64,000 bases of DNA from Bradyrhizobium sp. SZCCT0231 (GTDB lineage: Bacteria > Pseudomonadota > Alphaproteobacteria > Rhizobiales > Xanthobacteraceae). Under the pieces are notes generated by a model. It saw nothing but the letters and a program-made list of their open reading frames with translations, had not been told where the DNA came from and searched no databases. Below, piece after piece: positions 1 to 8,900 of the stretch; position 1 is the stretch's first letter; every line of letters begins with the position of its first letter. The position numbers were made by a program, and so were the translations under genes. Location: assembly GCF_018130245.1 (NCBI RefSeq), contig NZ_JAFCKP010000007.1:1-64000 (forward strand). Reading direction: 5' to 3'.

Positions 1-49
1 TCTGACTCTCCGTGGGTTCGAGTGTGGAAACCCAAACCTATCGGAAAGG

Positions 50-91
50 CCACGCTCACCGCCCATGGAATCTACGATTCCGTCAGCGTGG
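50..91 (-). terminator. possible nested hairpin at the end of the amidase gene
   Basis: An outer inverted repeat (CCACGCT at 50-56, AGCGTGG at 85-91) encloses an inner one (GGAATC at 67-72, GATTCC at 76-81). It spans the amidase stop codon. There is no clear T-run, so a terminator role is only a guess. Confidence 0.3.
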
Positions 92-1501
92 CGGCGGTAA
101 TCGTCCAAACACGCTGTCGAGCGCCATTCCGATCGCGAGCAGGCGGCGATCACTGCCCGCGGGGCCATCCAGTTCGAGCCCGATCGGCAATTGGCTGCTG
201 GCGCCAAGCGCGATCGGGATCTGGATCCCGGGAATGCCGGCATTGCTGCCGGGATCGGTGTTCTGGATGAACAGGCCGAAATTCTCGAGGCTGCTGGACT
301 CCGGATTGGAGGGAATTGCCACGCGCGGCGTGGTCGGAAAGGCGATCGCATCGAGCCGGTTGCCGGCAAAGCTCTTGGCGTACAGCGCCTGGAGCGCCGG
401 CCGTGCGGTCTTGATCGCGGCGTCGTAGATCGGCTTGGCGTCCACCAGCGTACCATCGGGAGCCGGCAGCTTGCGCGGGATCACCAGGCCATCATAGGTG
501 CCCTTCACATCGGCGCTGGCGATCTCCTCCGCCACGGTCTCGATGGTGAGGCCGGTGCCGGTGTGCTTGAGATAGGCGACCAGATCGTCATAGGCCTCGT
601 ACAGCGCGACGGGAAAGCTGACCTGGCCGTCGAGCTCGGCGAGTTGCGGCATCTCGATCTCGACGACCGTGACGCCTTGCGCCTTCATTTTCGCCACGGC
701 TTCCTGGAATGCGGCGTCGGTGTCGGCGTCGAGATTGATCAGCATCGATTTCACGATGCCGATCCGTACCTGCCTCAGATCAGCCGCCGCAATCGCGTCG
801 CCGCCCGCGATCACGCGATCGAGCAGCGCGACATCCGCCATCGTCGCGGCCATCGGGCCGGCGGTATCGCGGGTGTGCGAGATCGGCGCGATGCCGTCCT
901 GCGGATAGCGGCCGACGGTCGGGCGCAGCGAGGCGCATCCGTTCAGGGCGGCAGGCACCCGCACCGATCCCCCGGTGTCGGTGCCGAGCCCGCCGGCGAC
1001 GATCCGTGCGCCGATCGCCGCGCCCGTACCTGACGAGGAGCCGCCGGCGATCAAGGCGCGATCATAGGCGTTGCGCACGCCGAACTCGCTGCCGGTCTTG
1101 AATGCGGTGTTGTAGCCGGAGATGCCGAAGGCCAGCTCGTGCATGCTGGTCTTGCCGATGATGATCGCTCCGGCGTCGCGCAGCTTTGCCACAACAGGCG
1201 CATCGGCCTTCGGAATGTAGTTCTTCAGCGCGGGGGTGCCGGCGCTGCAGGGCAGACCGGCCACCTCGATATTGTCCTTGATCACGATCGGAACGCCGCC
1301 GAGCGGTTTTGTCTTGTCACCCGTCGCGTCGAACGCCGCGGCGGCCTTCAAGGCACCGACTTCGTCCAGCGTGACGAAGGCATTGAGCTCGGCGTTGGCC
1401 TTGGCGCGGGCCAGGGCTTCCCGGGTGAGCGCGGCGCTTGTGATTGTCCCGGCGCTGAGGCCGGCGGCGGCCTCGGTCAGTGTCAACTGGTCGAAATCCA
1501 T
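83..1501 (-). CDS. amidase (amidase-signature family, indoleacetamide hydrolase-like)
   Basis: This 472-residue protein belongs to the amidase-signature hydrolases, cytoplasmic enzymes that cleave carboxamides to acid and ammonia. The Ser-cisSer-Lys triad is visible: Lys75 in GGVPIVIKDN, the cis-Ser at about 155 in GGSSSGTG, and the nucleophile at about 179 in GTDTGGSVRVPA. Length is typical. Substrate cannot be read from sequence; indoleacetamide or mandelamide hydrolases are the nearest types by general resemblance. It is encoded downstream of, and on the same strand as, the indolepyruvate oxidoreductase with a 58-base gap. That makes a shared role in aromatic amino acid or auxin-type metabolism attractive but unproven. 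Confidence 0.88.
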   Translation of the reverse strand: MDFDQLTLTEAAAGLSAGTITSAALTREALARAKANAELNAFVTLDEVGALKAAAAFDATGDKTKPLGGVPIVIKDNIEVAGLPCSAGTPALKNYIPKADAPVVAKLRDAGAIIIGKTSMHELAFGISGYNTAFKTGSEFGVRNAYDRALIAGGSSSGTGAAIGARIVAGGLGTDTGGSVRVPAALNGCASLRPTVGRYPQDGIAPISHTRDTAGPMAATMADVALLDRVIAGGDAIAAADLRQVRIGIVKSMLINLDADTDAAFQEAVAKMKAQGVTVVEIEMPQLAELDGQVSFPVALYEAYDDLVAYLKHTGTGLTIETVAEEIASADVKGTYDGLVIPRKLPAPDGTLVDAKPIYDAAIKTARPALQALYAKSFAGNRLDAIAFPTTPRVAIPSNPESSSLENFGLFIQNTDPGSNAGIPGIQIPIALGASSQLPIGLELDGPAGSDRRLLAIGMALDSVFGRLPPPR

Positions 1502-1559
1502 GATGCATCACCCGATTGCAGGGGTCCAATCCGGAAGCTGAAGCCTCACGAGCGCCGCG

Positions 1560-4500
1560 TCAACCGTAAGCGCGCATCCCGGCCGGTGATGGCGTGTCGA
1601 GCTCAGCGAATTGCCGTTCGACCTCGCCCTTCACCTTCACGATCGCGGCATCTTTCACCGGCCCGTAGCCGCGAATATCCATTGGGCCTTTGGCAATCGC
1701 CACGAGATTTGGCAGATGCGTCGCGTCGAGCTCCCGGAGCATCCGTTCGATCAGCCCTACATACCAGGCGATCAGCTCCCGTTCGGCGCGCCGTTCTGCG
1801 GTGTAGCCAAATAGATCGAACGGCGTCCCGCGCAAACCCTTCAATCGTGAGAGCAGGGTGAGCGGCATCTGGATCCACGGGCCGAAGGCGCGCTTGCGCG
1901 GCCGGCCCCGGGCGTCGCGTCGTGACGAGAGGAACGGCGGGGCGAGGTGATACTGGACGCTGAAGCCGTCCTCGAATTCGCGCTTCAATTCGTCGAGGAA
2001 GCCGTTTCTCATGTGCAGGCGCGCCACCTCGTACTCGTCCTTGTAGGCCATCAGCTTGAACAGCGCGCGGGCGACGGCCTCGGTTAGCGCCTCGCTGTTC
2101 AGGCCGGCTTCGGCATTGCGGACTCCTGCGACGATCGCCCGGTAACGTGCCGCATAGGCTTCATTCTGATAGGCCGTGAGGAACTCAGCGCGCCGGGCGA
2201 TGAGCTGGTCGAGCGTCTCAGCTTCCAGTGCATCGTCCGCCTTCGGCAGAAAGCCCGGATCGGCCGCCGCGATCCGGCCCCAGGCAAAGGCCTGCTTGTT
2301 GCGGTCGACCGCGACGCCGTTGAGCTCGATCGCGCGCAGCAGCGCTGACAGCGAGACAGGGATGAGGCCGTGCTGCCAGGCAAAACCCAGCATGATGATG
2401 TTGGCGTAGACGGCATCGCCGAGCAGGCGCTCGGCCAGCGCATTGGCGTTGATCGTGTCGAGATTGTCATTGCCGATCACCTGACGGATTGCGCGCAAGC
2501 GGGCTGGCGAAGCGAGATCGGCGTCGCGGAAGCGGACGACGTCGCCGGTCGGCATCTCCGCGGTGTTGACGGCGGCACGCGTGCCGCGGCGATAAGTGCC
2601 TGAGGCCTTTGGCGAGGAGCTGACGACGAGGTCGCAGCCGATCAGTGCATCCGCCGCGCCCTGGTCGATGCGGACCTGGTGCAGCGCTTCAGGACTCGCG
2701 GCGAGGCGGATATAGCTAAGCACGGGCCCAAATTTTTGCGCAAAGCCGGTGAAGTCGAGCACCGAGACGCCGCGACGTTCGAGATGCGCAGCCATGCCGA
2801 TCAGCGCGCCGACCGTGATCACGCCGGTGCCGCCGACGCCGGTCACCAGCAGGTCATGGGGCCGATCAAGTGTGGCGGGTGCGGGCAACGGAAGCGTGGC
2901 GGCGCGGCCGGCCGCGTCGATCTGGTTGGCACTTTTCTTTCGCCGGGTGGCGCCTTCGACCGTGACGAAGCTCGGGCAGAATCCGTTGAGACAGGAAAAG
3001 TCCTTGTTGCAGGCCGACAGGTTGATCTGCCGCTTGCGGCCGAATGGCGTCTCCCTCGGCTCGACGCTGAGACAGTTGGATTCGACCGAGCAGTCGCCGC
3101 AGCCCTCGCAGACGAGATCGTTGATGTAGGCAAAGCGCTTGGGATCGGCCAGCTGGCCGCGCTTGCGGCGGCGCCGCTTCTCGGTGGCGCAGGTCTGCTG
3201 ATAGATCAGCACCGAGACGCCGGAAACGTCACGCAGCTCACGCTGCACGGTGTCCATTTCCTCGCGGGGATGAATGGTCACGCCGCTAGGCAGGTCCGCC
3301 GGGCTGAAATGCGCGGGATCGTCCGAGACGAGTGCGATGCGTGCCACGCCTTCGGCGCGGACGCTGTGGGCGATGGCATGGACGCTGACGGGGCCGTCGA
3401 CCGGCTGGCCGCCGGTCATCGCCACGGCATCGTTGAACAGGATCTTGTAGGTGATGTTGGCGCCTGCCGCGATCGCCTGCCGGATCGCCATCGAGCCCGA
3501 GTGATAATAGGTGCCTTCGCCGAGATTCTGGAACACGTGCTTGTGGCCGGTGAACCGCGACGATGCCGCCCAGTTTACGCCCTCGCCGCCCATCTGGATC
3601 AGCGACGAGGTCTCCCGGTCCATCCAGCTCGCCATGAAGTGGCAGCCGATGCCGGCCAGTGCCTTCGATCCCTCGGGCACTTTCGTCGAAATGTTGTGCG
3701 GACATCCCGAGCAGAAATAGGGTGTGCGCGTTGCGCCCGGGACGTTGATCGTGCGCGCGGCCTCCGGCATCAAGGCGGCGGCGCGAGCGGCGAGATTGAG
3801 CCCGGGAAACATCGGATCGAGCCGCCGCGCGAGCACGCTCGCGAGTGCGCGCGGCGACAATTCGCCGATCCAGGAGATCAGCCGTGCACCGGTTTCGTCG
3901 TGCTTGCCGACCATGCGCTCGGGCTTGCTGCCGGGATAGTCGTAAAAGTATTCCTTGAACTGGCTCTCGATGATGCCGCGCTTCTCCTCGACCACGAGGA
4001 TCTCGCGCTTGCCTTTCACGAAATCCATGGCGTCATGCAGCGCCAGCGGCCAGACCATGCCGACCTTGTAGACGTCGATGCCGATGCTGCGACAGGCCGC
4101 TTCATCGAGGCCCATCAGCCGCAGCGCTTCCATCAAGTCGAGATGCGCCTTGCCTGTCGTGACGATGCCGTAGGTGGCGCCCGGGATATCGTAGATGTGG
4201 CGGTCGATCGGGTTGGCTTTGGCGAAGGCGTAGACCGCGTGCTTCTTCGCCTCGAGCCGCTCCTCGATCTGCGGGCCCGGCAAGTCGGGCCAGCGATAGT
4301 GCAGGCCGCCCGGCGGCGGCGTGAAGTCGGGCGTGCGGAAGAGGCGCGGCGCGCGCAGCGCGACGGATGCGCCTGATTCCACGATCTCGGAGATCGCCTT
4401 GAAGCCGACCCACATGCCGGAGAAGCGGCTCAGCGCGTAGCCATATTCGCCGAATGCCAGATATTCGCCGACGTCGGCCGGATGCAGCGTCGGCATGAAC

Positions 4501-5009
4501 CAGCTCATGAAGGCGACGTCGGACTGGTGCGGCATCGAGGAGGAGACGCAGCCATGGTCGTCGCCGGCGACCACCAGCACACCGCCATGCGGTGAGGAGC
4601 CATAGGCGTTGCCATGCTTGAGCGCATCGCCGGAGCGGTCGACGCCCGGGCCCTTGCCGTACCAGAGGCCGAACACGCCATCGACCTCGCGATCTCCTTG
4701 CGTCTCGACTTGCTGCGAGCCCAGCACTGCGGTCGCGGCGAGGTCCTCGTTCACTGCGGGGAGGAATTCGATGCGGTCTTGCTTGAGGCGTTCCTGGATG
4801 CGCCATAGTTCGAGGTCGACGCCGCCGAGCGGCGAGCCGCGATAGCCGGAGATGAAACCCGCGGTGTTGAGTCCGTTCGCGCGGTCGCGCTTGGCCTGAT
4901 CGAGCGCGATGCGGACGATGGCCTGCGTGCCCGTGAGGAAGACGCGGCCCTCCTCGCGGTCATAGCGGTCGGAGAGATCGTACGTGTCGAGTGACGGAAT
5001 GGCGTCCAT
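1560..5009 (-). CDS. indolepyruvate ferredoxin oxidoreductase, fused alpha/gamma subunits
   Basis: This 1149-residue protein is a fused 2-oxoacid:ferredoxin oxidoreductase of the indolepyruvate type. Such enzymes oxidatively decarboxylate aryl-pyruvates from aromatic or branched amino acid transamination to acyl-CoA with ferredoxin. The N-terminal pyrimidine-binding region (about 30-250) is followed by a TPP-binding region (about 430-610, with GIGCHFMASW). A cysteine-rich Fe-S segment (about 630-690, LVCEGCGDC and later cysteines) comes next, then a gamma-type domain starting near 720 with GVGGTGVITVGALI, and a C-terminal region. The length matches the aerobic proteobacterial fusions (about 1,150 residues). 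It is divergent from an Lrp/AsnC gene, a very common arrangement for this enzyme, so amino-acid-responsive control is likely. Confidence 0.93.
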   Translation of the reverse strand: MDAIPSLDTYDLSDRYDREEGRVFLTGTQAIVRIALDQAKRDRANGLNTAGFISGYRGSPLGGVDLELWRIQERLKQDRIEFLPAVNEDLAATAVLGSQQVETQGDREVDGVFGLWYGKGPGVDRSGDALKHGNAYGSSPHGGVLVVAGDDHGCVSSSMPHQSDVAFMSWFMPTLHPADVGEYLAFGEYGYALSRFSGMWVGFKAISEIVESGASVALRAPRLFRTPDFTPPPGGLHYRWPDLPGPQIEERLEAKKHAVYAFAKANPIDRHIYDIPGATYGIVTTGKAHLDLMEALRLMGLDEAACRSIGIDVYKVGMVWPLALHDAMDFVKGKREILVVEEKRGIIESQFKEYFYDYPGSKPERMVGKHDETGARLISWIGELSPRALASVLARRLDPMFPGLNLAARAAALMPEAARTINVPGATRTPYFCSGCPHNISTKVPEGSKALAGIGCHFMASWMDRETSSLIQMGGEGVNWAASSRFTGHKHVFQNLGEGTYYHSGSMAIRQAIAAGANITYKILFNDAVAMTGGQPVDGPVSVHAIAHSVRAEGVARIALVSDDPAHFSPADLPSGVTIHPREEMDTVQRELRDVSGVSVLIYQQTCATEKRRRRKRGQLADPKRFAYINDLVCEGCGDCSVESNCLSVEPRETPFGRKRQINLSACNKDFSCLNGFCPSFVTVEGATRRKKSANQIDAAGRAATLPLPAPATLDRPHDLLVTGVGGTGVITVGALIGMAAHLERRGVSVLDFTGFAQKFGPVLSYIRLAASPEALHQVRIDQGAADALIGCDLVVSSSPKASGTYRRGTRAAVNTAEMPTGDVVRFRDADLASPARLRAIRQVIGNDNLDTINANALAERLLGDAVYANIIMLGFAWQHGLIPVSLSALLRAIELNGVAVDRNKQAFAWGRIAAADPGFLPKADDALEAETLDQLIARRAEFLTAYQNEAYAARYRAIVAGVRNAEAGLNSEALTEAVARALFKLMAYKDEYEVARLHMRNGFLDELKREFEDGFSVQYHLAPPFLSSRRDARGRPRKRAFGPWIQMPLTLLSRLKGLRGTPFDLFGYTAERRAERELIAWYVGLIERMLRELDATHLPNLVAIAKGPMDIRGYGPVKDAAIVKVKGEVERQFAELDTPSPAGMRAYG

Positions 5010-5162
5010 GGCGGACCTCGCGCGGCATCCTGCCCAGCGATGGAAGGTTATGCCTGGGAGGCTGGAAGGTCTTACCTATTCATCTCGATCTGAGCGTCAT
5101 TTCGGTAGAATTTTGCGCTTCGTGACCATTTCTGGTAGGTCTTTATCGGATTGGGGGCTTCC
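5010..5162. promoter_or_regulatory. divergent promoter region between oxidoreductase and Lrp regulator
   Basis: This 153-base intergenic stretch must carry both divergent promoters. It is more AT-rich than its surroundings around 5080-5150. The adjacent Lrp-family gene is the obvious candidate to bind here, but I could not define an operator by eye. Confidence 0.5.
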
Positions 5163-5618
5163 ATGATCGAAGAGCAGGACACGCGCATTCTCGCCCACCT
5201 CCAGAAGGACGGCCGTGCGACCAACCAGCAGCTTGCGGACGAGGTCGGCATGTCCACCTCGGCCTGCTGGCGCCGGGTGCGGGCTCTGGAAGAGAGCGGC
5301 GTCATCCAGGGCTATGCGGCGCTGGTCGCGCGCGAGCAGGCGGGCTTTGCGATGTCCGCCATTCTCCACGTCTCGCTGGAGCGGCATGATGCGAAGTTCG
5401 TGGACGAGTTCGTGACGCGGGTGACCAGGCGCCGCGAGGTGCTGGAATGTTTCGCGACCACGGGCGATGCCGACTACCACTTGCGCGTCGTCGTGCAGGA
5501 CATGGCCGCCTATAACCGCTTCCTCGACGAGTTCATGTTCCGCATTCCCGGCATCCGCTACGTCCGCAGCAACGTGGTGCTGAAGGAGATCAAGACCAGC
5601 GTGGCGCTGCCGTTTTGA
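5163..5618 (+). CDS. Lrp/AsnC family transcriptional regulator
   Basis: A 151-residue protein of Lrp/AsnC size and architecture. An N-terminal winged helix-turn-helix (about 5-60; ILAHLQKDGRATNQQLADEVGMS, then ACWRRVRALEESGVI) precedes an alpha/beta RAM ligand-binding domain. The ATG at 5163 (MIEEQDTRIL) is chosen over an upstream in-frame TTG at 5151 because it puts the HTH at the usual distance from the N-terminus. It is divergent from the indolepyruvate oxidoreductase and is probably its amino-acid-sensing regulator. It acts in the cytoplasm, probably as an oligomer. Confidence 0.92.
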   Translation: MIEEQDTRILAHLQKDGRATNQQLADEVGMSTSACWRRVRALEESGVIQGYAALVAREQAGFAMSAILHVSLERHDAKFVDEFVTRVTRRREVLECFATTGDADYHLRVVVQDMAAYNRFLDEFMFRIPGIRYVRSNVVLKEIKTSVALPF

Positions 5619-5957
5619 ACGAGGTCTCGTAGGTCTCGTAGGGTGGGCAAAGGCGCACTTGCGCCGTGCCCACCATCTCGCCTCGATTTGCGAAGGTCGG
5701 TTGGCTCGCTTTGCCCACCCGGCGGCAGAGCGATATCAATCTCCCGTAAACCAACTCAGGGCTGCAAATTGGTAAACGGAACATGCCATTCGTTGGCGGT
5801 TCGGCCGCGCGGCGGTATTTCCGGGAGTTTTGTGCTGCTCGTTCGCTGCTCGTTCACTTTGATCGACGGTTTGCACTGCGTAATAACGACCGTTTAGGCG
5901 ATCGCCGTTCATAAAGGCACCGGGATAAATAGGCAGAAATGCCCGGGAGCTGAGATC
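5619..5957. other. intergenic stretch with REP-like repeat, no gene
   Basis: About 340 bases without a supported gene. The first part holds a REP-like palindrome. The second half (about 5790-5940) is the likely promoter region of the GAF-GGDEF-EAL gene, with a GGGAG ribosome-binding site just before its GTG start. Confidence 0.6.
5637..5723. repeat. REP-like palindromic element
   Basis: It contains GTAGGGTGGGCAAAG followed by CGTGCCCACCATCTCG, and then CTTTGCCCACCC further on. The same core (GGGTGGGCA / TGCCCACCC) recurs around the RayT transposase at 27.0-27.9 kb, so this is a member of the same dispersed family. Confidence 0.7.
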
Positions 5958-8900
5958 GTGCCGACGACACTCGCGCGCACCTTTGCGGCGTTGAGCGCCA
6001 TCAATGAAGCGATCCTCTACGCGAGATCGCCGGACGAGCTGTACCAGAAGGTCTGCGCCGCCGGATTCTCGAGCGGGGACTTTCTGGCCGTTGCCGTGTT
6101 CCTGGTCGAGCCGGACGGCCGGCGGCTGCGCTTCGCGGCCGGCTGCGGCGATGACATTCCGCGGCTCCGCTCGATTGTGATCACGACGGAAGCCGGCACG
6201 ACGGAAGGATCTGGCGTCGGCGGCGAGGCGTTTCGCGATCAGAAGCTGTGCATCAGCAACGACTATCTGAACGATCCGCGCTCGCTGGCGTGGCGAGAAG
6301 GCGCCGCCAAGGCCCAGATCGGTGCGGCCGCGGCGCTGCCGCTGCTCTGCAACGGCAAGAGCGTCGGCGTATTGTACGTGACGCGGAGCGAGGCCAACTC
6401 GCTCAACGAGCAGATGGTGTCGCTGTTCGAGCGCATGTCGGCGAACATTTCCTACGCGCTGGACAATTTCGCGCGCGAGACCGCGCGGCAGACCAGCGAA
6501 CGGGCGACACGGCGGCTCAACCGCATGTTCGGCGCCATCAGCGCCACCAACGAAGCGATCCTGCGCGCCAAGACCGAGCAGGAGCTGTACCAGCTCGTCT
6601 GCGACGCTTCCGTGCACAGCGGCAAGTCGCTGGCGACCATCGTGCTGCTCCGCGAGCCGGATTCGCACTGGATGAAGCCGGTCGCCGCCACCGGGCAGAA
6701 CCTCGAGCTCGTCACCCAGGCGCGCTATTCGGTCGACCCGGAGAATCCCTACGGCAGGGGCATCTCCGGCGAGGTGTTCCGGACCCAGAAAGCCATCGTC
6801 GAGGACGATCTCGCCAGCCGAACCAAGGGCTCGCCCTGGGAGCAGGCCAACGTCAATACCGGCGTCGTCGCCTGCGTGGTCGCGCCGCTGATCAAGCGCG
6901 GCGAAAGCGTTGGCGTGCTCATGTTCTTCATCAGCCGGTCCTGGGCCAAGGACGAGGAGATCGTCGCGCTGCTGCTCCGCATGGCCGAGAACGTTTCGTT
7001 CGCGATCGAGAATTTCGGCCGCGAGGCGGAGAAAGCCCGGATCGCCGCGGAAGAAGAGTGCCTGGCGCGCATGTATGCCGCGCTCAGCGCCACCAACGAG
7101 GCGATCCTGCGGGCACGGTCGCGGTCCGAGCTGTTCGACCTCGTCTGCGAGGCGACGGCGAAGGGAGCCAAGTTCACCTCGGCCACCATCGCGCTGGCCG
7201 ATCAGCGCGCCGAACTGCTGCGCGTGGCCGCCAGCTATGGACCGAATGCCGACCAGGTGCGCAACTTCAAGTTCTCCACCTCCGACCAGGTGCCCGAGGG
7301 GCGCGGGCTGACCGGCACCGCGTTCCGCACACGTCAACCCGCTGTCAGCAACGACGTGCTCGCCGACGATCGCATCGCGCCCTGGCACGCCAGCGCCCAT
7401 CGCAACGGCATCGCGTCCTCTGCCGCGCTGCCGCTGTTCAACGGTGACCGCGTGGAGGGCGTATTCCTGTTCAACTCCCTGGAGTGCGGCACCTTCACGC
7501 CCGAACTCGTCGAGTTGCTGCGCAAGCTTCAAGCCAACGTCGCCTTCGCGCTCGAAAGTTTCGACCGCGCCGACGAGAAGGCGCGAGCGGACAAGCAGCG
7601 CAATCGCCTCGGCGGCATGTTCGAGGCGCTAAGCGCAACCAATGAAGCCATCATGCGCGCCAAGACGCGCGAGGAGTTGTTCGAGGCGGCATGCCAGGCG
7701 GCCGTGCTCGGCGACCTGTTCGCCTCGGCGACGATCGGCATCATCGATGAAGCACGCGAGCTCGTTCGCGTCGTTGCGGTCAAGGGGCGCCTGCAGGAGC
7801 GCATGACTGGACGTACCTGCATCATCTCCGCCGGCCATCCCGAGGGCCAGGGCATCATCGGCACCTCGCTGCGGACGCGCCGGCCCAGTGTCATGAACGA
7901 CTATCTGAACGAGCCGCGTTCGGCCTACTGGCGGGCGAAGGCGATCGAGGATGGAACGCGGGCAGCGGCCAGCTTCCCGCTCCTGAAAGCAGGCCAGGAG
8001 CCGGTCGGCATCCTGCTTTTTCTTGCGCCCGAAGAGAACACGTTCACGCCAGATCTGGTCGAGTTGCTCGGACGCCTCGCCGAGAATGTCTCCTTTGCAC
8101 TCGACAATTTCGATCGCGCCGAGGAGAAGGTCCGCACCGAAGCGCAGAAGGAGCGCCTGACGCGCATGTTCGCGGCGCTGAGCGCCACCAACGAGGCGAT
8201 CATGCGGGCGAAGTCGCGCGCCGAGCTGTTCGACCTCGTCTGCCTTGCGGCATCGAACGGCGCCAAGTTCACCTCGACCACGATTGCGCTGGCCAGACCC
8301 GGCACGGACCGGCTCGAGATCGTCGCCGCCGCCGGTCCGTCCGCCGACACCACGCGCAACGTCCGTCTCTCCATCGATCCCGAGCGGCCCGAAGGTCGCG
8401 GCATGAGCGGCACGGCGTTCCGGACGCGCCAGCCCTGCATCAGCAACGACTATCTCAACGACGACCGCGTCCGTGTCTTCCACCCCATCGTGCGCGGGGA
8501 CGGCGCGCGATCGGGCGCCGCGTTTCCGCTCATCGCGCACGATCAGGCCGTCGGCGTCATGATCTACATGTCGACCGAACCGGCGACCTTCACGCCCGAA
8601 TTCGTCGAGCTGTTGCAGCGCCTCGCCGACAACGTGTCCTTCGCAACGGAGAATTTCGATCGCGCCGACGAGAAGAACAAGGCCGACGAACGCATCGAAT
8701 ACCTCGCCTCGCATGACAGCCTGACCGACCTGCCGAACCGCGAGACCTTCAACGGGCTGTTGCGCGAGGCGATCGACGCTGCGCAGCGCCACGATCATCG
8801 CTTTTCAGTGCTGTTCATCGATCTCGACCGCTTCAAGGTCATCAACGATTCGCTGGGTCACGAGGCCGGCGACCTGCTCCTCCTCGAAGTGGCGAATCGC

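Noticed and set aside
12-60. GGTTCGAGT-like T-arm near the left end
   Set aside because: The flanking bases cannot form the 5-bp T-stem; not a tRNA.
2679-4376. 565-residue plus-strand open frame
   Set aside because: Shadow of the indolepyruvate oxidoreductase gene on the opposite strand; composition is His/Asp/Arg-rich and without domain logic.
5736-7532. 598-residue minus-strand open frame
   Set aside because: Lies opposite the GAF-repeat gene; repetitive appearance merely mirrors the GAF repeats.
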